6,922 nt of DNA, taken from an uncultured Thiotrichaceae bacterium (GTDB lineage: Bacteria; Pseudomonadota; Gammaproteobacteria; Thiotrichales; Thiotrichaceae). The stretch is taken from NCBI GenBank assembly GCA_937931765.1, contig CALHAO010000257.1:1-6922 (forward strand), in the 5' to 3' direction. The notes under the pieces are model-generated. The model searched no databases. It saw only the letters and a list, made by a program, of their open reading frames with translations, and was not told the DNA's origin. The position numbers were made by a program, and so were the translations under genes. Shown here piece by piece: positions 5,397 to 6,922 of the stretch (within the stretch, counting starts at the first letter, position 1; each line of letters opens with the position of its first letter).

Positions 5397-6251
5397 TTAC
5401 TTTAACGCCCCCAACAAAGTCTCAGCCGCCAACTTCCCCAGCGCATTAGCCGCCAAAGGACTAGCACCGGTAATCAATTTCCGATCCAAACAAACCGTAT
5501 TATCCGACTTAGTATTCATCAGCGTAACGCCCAAACCCTTCAATTTCTCACTAACCCCCGAAGGCATTTTCCCCGGCAAATAACCAATCATTGGAGTTTG
5601 TTTGTCCACAGAATCCGGAAAAACAGCCATCTTATAATCGCCATAAAGAAACTTCTGATCATTCAGCGTAGTAGCCAACAGCGCAGCTGGCCCATGACAA
5701 AGCGTAACCGTAAACACATCATGTTCATGCGCCCAGTTCAGGATGGTGCTGACATTCTCATCTTGCGGAATACCCAACATCGCACCATGCCCACCCGGCA
5801 CAAAGATCGCCGCATAAGATTCAGCGTCGGACAGCGAGTTATCAACGAATGCCTGCAGACTTTTCGGCCTTTCAAAGCTGGCCTTGTGTTCATTGTAAAT
5901 CGCTTTTACATACTGATCTTTGTCCGGAAACGCCCACATTTCAAAAACAACTGGCTTACCGGTAGGCGTAGCTATTTCAAACTCAAAACCCGCATTCTTC
6001 AGATGCAACATAGGCACTAGCGCTTCTACCGGATGGTTCCCTGTAGAGAACAATTTACCATTCTGCATTTTCATGTTTTTCTGTTCGGTGAAAATCACCA
6101 GAATCTTCTTCCGCTTTCCCTGATATTTCGTGTATGAAATAGCTTCAAAGTCAGTGGTGTCAGATGTAGCTAATTTTAGCGCCAGCTTAGAAGGCGAATA
6201 AGATCCGTCTGATTCCAGCTTTGGCGCAATACCTAGTAATTTTTTGAGCAT
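5397..6251 (-). CDS. hchA: HchA/Hsp31 glyoxalase III / protein deglycase (DJ-1/PfpI superfamily)
   Basis: A 284-residue cytoplasmic protein matching the length and full motif order of E. coli HchA (Hsp31), which converts methylglyoxal to lactate without glutathione and is reported to act as a holding chaperone and deglycase. The catalytic set is present: nucleophile C185 and H186 in TLCHGPAA, E76 in GNHPVEAL, and D213 in AVFPDSVDKQTP. Other conserved blocks are GKLFSTGNHP (65-74), AAIFVPGGHGA (147-157) and ASPLAANALGKLAAE near the end. The E. coli metal site is H86-E91-H123; aligned residues here are K85, E90 and H122, so one ligand appears replaced. AAGGA at 6259-6263, seven bases before the ATG, is a good ribosome-binding site. 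The upstream oxidoreductase gene ends 17 bp away on the same strand, suggesting one operon. Confidence 0.92.
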   Translation of the reverse strand: MLKKLLGIAPKLESDGSYSPSKLALKLATSDTTDFEAISYTKYQGKRKKILVIFTEQKNMKMQNGKLFSTGNHPVEALVPMLHLKNAGFEFEIATPTGKPVVFEMWAFPDKDQYVKAIYNEHKASFERPKSLQAFVDNSLSDAESYAAIFVPGGHGAMLGIPQDENVSTILNWAHEHDVFTVTLCHGPAALLATTLNDQKFLYGDYKMAVFPDSVDKQTPMIGYLPGKMPSGVSEKLKGLGVTLMNTKSDNTVCLDRKLITGASPLAANALGKLAAETLLGALK

Positions 6252-6268
6252 ATCAATGTCCTTTTGAC

Positions 6269-6922
6269 TTACGCAGAAACATTAATAATGATCTTGCCTT
6301 GTGCACGGCCCGTTTCACTGCGCTCATGGGCTTCAGTCACCTGATCCAAACCGAACTCACTGTCGATACTCACCTTCAACTGACCCGCATCGGCAATTTC
6401 AGCCAGCTTTTCCAATTGCTCACGGTTCGGCTGTACAAAACAGAAAGATGCTGAAACACCATGTTTAGCCGCAATAGCCTCATCAGGGTTTTCAGTAATA
6501 GACACTAAACGCCCGCCTTTCTTTAACGTCTCCCAGCTCTTCGCCTGCGTTTCACCACCCACGGTATCAAATACCACATCAAGGTCTTTTAACGCCGAGA
6601 AGTCTTCCTGCTGATAATCAATGGCCTCATCGGCACCAAGGCCCAGCACCAGTTCGGTGTTTCTGGCCGAGGTAGTCGTATAAACATAAGCACCGCACAG
6701 TTTTGCCAACTGGATAGCGAATTGACCAACCGCACCAGAACCCGCATGAATCAGCACGCGTTCACCAGCTTCTAATTTTGTATAATCATAAAGCGACTGC
6801 CATGCCGTTAATGCCGCCAAAGGCACGCCAGCTGCTTCTTGCCAACTCAGCGAGTTGGGTTTAAGTGCTACTTCATCAGCCGCTACCGTCATATACTCGG
6901 CATAGCTGCCGTTTTTGGAAAT
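6269..6922 (-). CDS. NAD(P)-dependent quinone-oxidoreductase-like MDR protein, partial (N-terminus outside window)
   Basis: The frame is open to the right edge: ten codons upstream of the internal Met at 6892 read ISKNGSYAEY, the conserved sequence before that point in the family, so the true start lies beyond 6922 and about one third of the protein is missing. The 217 visible residues include the substrate-domain boundary (LSWQEAAGVPLAALTAWQSL), the nucleotide-binding Rossmann motif HAGSGAVGQFAIQLAK (glycines near 61-66 of the visible part), GADEAIDY, DVVFDTVGGET and the C-terminal RAQGKIIINV block. This is the zinc-independent medium-chain dehydrogenase/reductase type, reducing quinones or enones with NADPH. 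The substrate cannot be predicted. Being first in a likely operon with hchA suggests a role in reactive-carbonyl stress. Confidence 0.85.
   Translation of the reverse strand: MSKNGSYAEYMTVAADEVALKPNSLSWQEAAGVPLAALTAWQSLYDYTKLEAGERVLIHAGSGAVGQFAIQLAKLCGAYVYTTTSARNTELVLGLGADEAIDYQQEDFSALKDLDVVFDTVGGETQAKSWETLKKGGRLVSITENPDEAIAAKHGVSASFCFVQPNREQLEKLAEIADAGQLKVSIDSEFGLDQVTEAHERSETGRAQGKIIINVSA

Noticed and set aside
5598..6123. Plus-strand open frames opposite hchA
   Set aside because: They lie entirely within the confident hchA gene on the other strand and resemble no protein.

Overview
The window looks like a stretch of gammaproteobacterial chromosome carrying an accessory insert. The main clue is an HchA/Hsp31 homologue close to the enterobacterial protein in motif layout and length. 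Base composition is intermediate by eye (not computed), and genus cannot be named from sequence alone.

Layout, left to right. (1) 1-1039: one IS5-family insertion sequence filling the left edge, with 18-bp terminal inverted repeats (17/18 matched). Its transposase reading frame is broken at a run of eight A's, so it is either decayed or expressed by slippage. (2) 1040-1715: about 675 bases without a convincing gene. This stretch is rich in hairpins. The most striking are two adjacent stem-loops exactly 40 bp apart with the same 8-nt loop (AGGGGCAC) but different stems, all differences compensated. A third, terminator-like hairpin follows them. A T-rich tract, a TGTCA/TGACA cluster and a promoter/operator come next. 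(3) 1716-2542: a two-gene type II toxin-antitoxin operon with a 4-base ATGA overlap. It encodes a Phd-like/UPF0175 composite antitoxin and a DUF3368 PIN-like toxin. (4) 2640-5297: an 885-residue STAND NTPase with a NACHT module, a helical N-terminal region with no recognised effector motif, and an unassigned C-terminal region. It is a plausible antiphage, NLR-like sensor. (5) 5344-5371: a perfect 12-bp palindrome between converging genes. (6) 5397-6922, minus strand: hchA preceded by a zinc-independent medium-chain oxidoreductase gene that runs off the right edge. The 17-bp spacing suggests one operon for carbonyl/electrophile stress.

How it fits together (inference): hchA and the oxidoreductase look like resident chromosome, while 1-5396 has the character of a small defence/mobile island: IS, toxin-antitoxin and NACHT ATPase. 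The toxin-antitoxin pair may simply stabilise the island. The NACHT gene has its own ribosome-binding site and a possible promoter, so direct cooperation is not shown. The most novel-looking items are the paired identical-loop hairpins and the unassigned ends of the NACHT protein.
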